The position numbers and the translations under genes are program-made. Under the pieces are notes generated by a model that worked only from the letters and a program-made list of their open reading frames with translations, ran no database searches and was not told the origin of the DNA. From positions 1-15,137 of the forward strand of contig CALVHJ010000022.1 of NCBI GenBank assembly GCA_944327425.1: a stretch of DNA of 15,137 nt. Direction: 5' to 3'. Positions within the stretch are counted from its first letter, which is position 1. Every line of letters starts with the position of its first letter. Positions 13,490 through 15,137 of this stretch are shown here, piece after piece. The DNA is from an uncultured Bacilli bacterium. GTDB taxonomy: Bacteria; Bacillota_I; Bacilli_A; RF39; UBA660.

Positions 13490-13651
13490 TGAATTATTAA
13501 GCACTTTATAATTTTGATTATTACGCTTGTGGTGGAATTAACAAAATAATACGCAAAAGTTGGTTGCTTGTGTATATTTTTGATAATGTTATATTGCTAA
13601 AAATAATATAAAAATCAAAGTGTTTGTAATGATAATGTAATGAATTTGTAA

Positions 13652-13680
13652 TTGACTTTTTTGGAGCTTTGTTATATAAT
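13652..13680 (+). promoter_or_regulatory. Promoter of the RelB/RelE pair
   Basis: TTGACT (13652-13657), 17-bp spacer, TATAAT (13675-13680). TTTGTAAT occurs at 13623-13630 and again at 13645-13652, touching the -35. These could be operator half sites for the RelB protein. Confidence 0.82.
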
Positions 13681-13707
13681 ATAAATGAATTAAGGAGGGA
13701 TTTTAAT

Positions 13708-14001
13708 ATGGAGCATACTTCAAATACTACGAACTTGAATGTTCGAGTAGATGCAACTCTTAAGAAAGAATCTGATTTGTTGTTTAAGAATTTAGGTTTA
13801 AATATGAGTACGGCAATTAATATGTTTTTGACTAAATGTGTAAATACTTCTAGTATTCCTTTTGAAATATCATCGCCAAAACCTAGTAGAACTCTTAAGA
13901 AGGCATTAAAGGAAGCTAAAGATATTTCTTCTGGAAAAGTGAGTTCGAAGGGATATCATAACGCTCATGAGATGTTTGAGGACATTTTAAATGAAGACTA
14001 A
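13708..14001 (+). CDS. RelB/DinJ-family antitoxin
   Basis: A 97-residue antitoxin. The N-terminal ribbon-helix-helix (NLNVRVDATLKKESDLLFKNLGLNMSTAINMFL) has the strongly conserved 'vRvD..lK..a..il..lGls.s.ai..fl' form of RelB/DinJ. The C-terminal part, which would wrap the toxin, has lysine-rich helices and ends in a MFEDIL motif. The protein binds the toxin and represses its own promoter in known members. ATG 13708 follows AAGGAGGGA; an earlier in-frame TTG lies in the promoter and is rejected. The toxin ATG begins one base after the stop, as expected for a co-translated pair. Confidence 0.9.
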   Translation: MEHTSNTTNLNVRVDATLKKESDLLFKNLGLNMSTAINMFLTKCVNTSSIPFEISSPKPSRTLKKALKEAKDISSGKVSSKGYHNAHEMFEDILNED

Positions 14002-14002
14002 T

Positions 14003-14289
14003 ATGAAAACGTTATATGAGATTCGCTCTACTTCTTTATTTAGAAAGCAATTGAAGAAAATTAAAAAGCAGGGGAAAGATTTAAAAAACTGGAAGTTATT
14101 GTAGAAAAATTGGCGAATAAAGAGGAACTTGAAGAAAGGTATCGAAATCATATGTTAACAGATAATAAATATTATAAAAACTGTGGAGAATGTCATATAG
14201 AACCTGATTGGCTTTTAGTTTACCAATATTTGAACGAAGAACTTATTTTGTTGCTTCTTTCTACTGGCTCGCATAGTGAATTATTTTAA
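14003..14289 (+). pseudogene. RelE/YafQ-family mRNA-interferase toxin, frameshifted
   Basis: Translation from ATG 14003 gives 33 residues (MKTLYEIRSTSLFRKQLKKI...) and stops at TAG 14102-14104. Reading in the -1 frame from CTG at 14089 continues the family sequence to TAA 14287-14289: EKLANKEELEERYRNHMLT, then ECHIEPDWLLVYQY, then LLSTGSHSELF. Joined, the product is 95 residues, normal for YafQ/RelE (about 92), with the His (RYRNH), His/Asp (ECHIEPD) and final His (GSHSELF) known as catalytic in YafQ all present. The break is exactly at A AAA AAC (14083-14089), inside a six-A run. It may be a one-base deletion, phase variation, a sequencing error, or programmed -1 frameshifting. I see no clear downstream stem-loop. 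It is labelled pseudogene for lack of proof of recoding. Confidence 0.85.
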
Positions 14290-14307
14290 AAAACAGTACG
14301 AAATTAC

Positions 14308-14336
14308 TTGTATTTCTAGGACTTTTGTGATATTAT
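14308..14336 (+). promoter_or_regulatory. Promoter of the rplK-rplA operon
   Basis: TTGTAT (14308-14313), 17-bp spacer, TATTAT (14331-14336), with TG one base before the -10 (extended -10). A small hairpin (GCAAAA with TTTTGC) lies at the expected start of the transcript. Confidence 0.7.
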
Positions 14337-14373
14337 TTTTATTGCAAAAGTTTTTTGCATATATTTTTAGTAT

Positions 14374-14418
14374 GTGGGAGGGAAGGCTTTTTAGCTAGAC
14401 GGATTTGCCCTAGACCAC
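14374..14418 (+). promoter_or_regulatory. Candidate L1-binding leader of the L11 operon
   Basis: GTGG (14374-14377) pairs with CCAC (14415-14418) and GGG (14380-14382) with CCC (14408-14410), leaving an asymmetric internal loop of GA against TAGA. This two-helix-plus-loop arrangement is like the L1 site on 23S rRNA and on L11-operon mRNAs, where L1 represses its own translation. It lies 36 bases upstream of the rplK start. Confidence 0.65.
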
Positions 14419-14454
14419 TACCTTGAAAAACTTATTATTTTAGGAGGTGTTTTC

Positions 14455-15042
14455 ATGGCAAAAGAGATCACAAGAAGAATTAAACTGCAAATTGAAGCAG
14501 GTAAAGCAACACCAGCTCCACCAGTTGGTACTGTTTTAGGTCCAGCAGGAGTAAATTTACAAGAATTTTGTACAAAATTTAATGAAGCAACTAGAGACAA
14601 AATGGGTGATGTAGTACCTTGCGAGATAACAGTTTATGATGACAGAAGTTTTGATTTCGTTTTAAAAACTCCACCAGCAGGATTTTTACTTAAGAAAGCG
14701 GCGAAGATTCAGAAAGGTTCAACTAAGGGTGCTAATGAGGTCGTAGCAACTATTACAAAGGATGATTTGCGTAAAATTGCAGAGACTAAGTTACCTGATC
14801 TTAATGCTTATGATGTTGAAGCAGCGATGAAACAAATTGAAGGTACTGCTCGTAATATGGGTATTGCTGTTAAAGGTGTTAATGATGCTGAGTTAGCAGA
14901 ACAAGCAGCAGAAGCAAGAAAAGAAGAAGCTGAAATGGCTAAAAGAGATGCTGAACTTGCAGAAATGGAAGCAGAAGTTAAAGAATTTAATGCTGATGTT
15001 CCTGTTGTTGGTGAAGAAGAAAAACAAGAAGAAGAAAATTAA
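14455..15042 (+). CDS. rplK: 50S ribosomal protein L11 with an acidic C-terminal extension
   Basis: Residues 1-140 are canonical L11: IKLQIEAGKATPAPPVG, the linker and EFCTKFNEATRD, VYDDRSFDFVLKTPPA, and the rRNA-binding C-terminal domain ending in KLPDLNA...AAMKQIEGTARNMGI. L11 binds the GTPase-associated centre of 23S rRNA and takes part in factor-dependent GTP hydrolysis and the stringent response. The normal protein is about 141 residues; this one has 195. The extra ~55 residues are Glu/Ala-rich with heptad-like spacing (AELAEQAAEARKEEAEMAKRD), likely a charged helix, and end in EEEKQEEEN. Base composition does not change at the junction and there is no frameshift, so it is a true extension. 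The start follows AGGAGGTG. rplA follows in the same operon. Confidence 0.95.
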   Translation: MAKEITRRIKLQIEAGKATPAPPVGTVLGPAGVNLQEFCTKFNEATRDKMGDVVPCEITVYDDRSFDFVLKTPPAGFLLKKAAKIQKGSTKGANEVVATITKDDLRKIAETKLPDLNAYDVEAAMKQIEGTARNMGIAVKGVNDAELAEQAAEARKEEAEMAKRDAELAEMEAEVKEFNADVPVVGEEEKQEEEN

Positions 15043-15096
15043 TTTTTATATAAAAAGAGTCCGTCTTTTAATAAACCACAGTTAGGAGGGAATATT

Positions 15097-15137
15097 TTGA
15101 AAAAACACGGTAAGAAATATGTGGAAGCATCAAAAAA
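15097..15137 (+). CDS. rplA: 50S ribosomal protein L1, N-terminal fragment
   Basis: The first 13 codons read (M)KKHGKKYVEASKK-like, matching the L1 start 'RGKKY.EA.KLVD'. The initiation codon is TTG, fixed by AGGAGGG ending six bases upstream; no ATG is near. The gene runs off the right edge. Order after rplK is the standard rplK-rplA. L1 is the expected autogenous repressor acting on the leader upstream of rplK. A small AAAAGA/TCTTTT hairpin (15053-15069) lies in the spacer between the two genes. Confidence 0.85.
   Translation, partial: MKKHGKKYVEASK

Noticed and set aside
13403..13668. CRISPR array
   Set aside because: Repeats are only 23-bp period, degenerate, with no unique spacers and no cas genes.
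1..15137. Mycoplasma-type code with TGA as Trp
   Set aside because: The DUF6273-like gene ends in TGA at the family's natural C-terminus and Trp residues are encoded by TGG.

Overview
The window looks like chromosomal DNA from a low-GC Gram-positive bacterium, probably an uncultured gut member of the Bacilli/Mollicutes-related Firmicutes. The reasons are the AT-rich sequence, strong AGGAGG-type ribosome binding sites, TTGACA/TATAAT promoters, a Bacillus-type LexA box, single-pass surface proteins with Asn/Ser-rich linkers, and RF39-like ribosomal protein sequence. TGA is used as a stop and Trp is encoded by TGG, so the genetic code is the standard bacterial one. The exact taxon is inference.

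Left part (1-4860). On the minus strand are the first 27 codons of an Rpn-like nuclease gene and uvrA. uvrA is interrupted by one in-frame TAA that lies directly against an ATG, giving two adjacent ORFs of 395 and 540 codons. Its promoter carries a near-consensus SOS box between -35 and -10. Divergent from uvrA is a membrane-anchored surface protein with an Ig-like Big_2 domain. A bidirectional terminator separates it from a small ribbon-helix-helix protein gene on the minus strand.

Middle (4860-8290). This is a t6A tRNA-modification cluster, tsaE-tsaB-rimI-tsaD. A complete Fic toxin/VbhA-type antitoxin pair sits inside it, tightly packed between rimI and tsaD.

Accessory block (8290-13430). 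First comes an AAA/DUF4143 ATPase whose promoter is preceded by two copies of a palindromic element. Converging on it is a double-HTH XRE-type regulator. Tandem 17-bp repeats separate the regulator's promoter from a divergent promoter that reads toward a secreted DUF6273-like protein. The last ~100 bp of conserved sequence in that protein gene is abruptly GC-rich (51 of 90 bases at 11521-11610) with many NNC codons, which resembles the variable region of a diversity-generating retroelement (DGR). The next gene is a 124-aa MutS-domain-I-like protein with a structured leader, similar to a reported class of DGR accessory protein. No reverse transcriptase or template repeat is visible, so if this is a DGR target it is served from elsewhere in the genome. 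A GH25 lysozyme-like lipoprotein closes the block.

Right end (13430-15137). A RelB/DinJ antitoxin is followed by a RelE/YafQ toxin whose frame is broken exactly at an A AAA AAC heptamer. Then comes the ribosomal rplK-rplA operon. It has a probable L1-binding leader and an L11 protein with an unusual ~55-residue acidic C-terminal extension. rplA starts with TTG and runs off the window.
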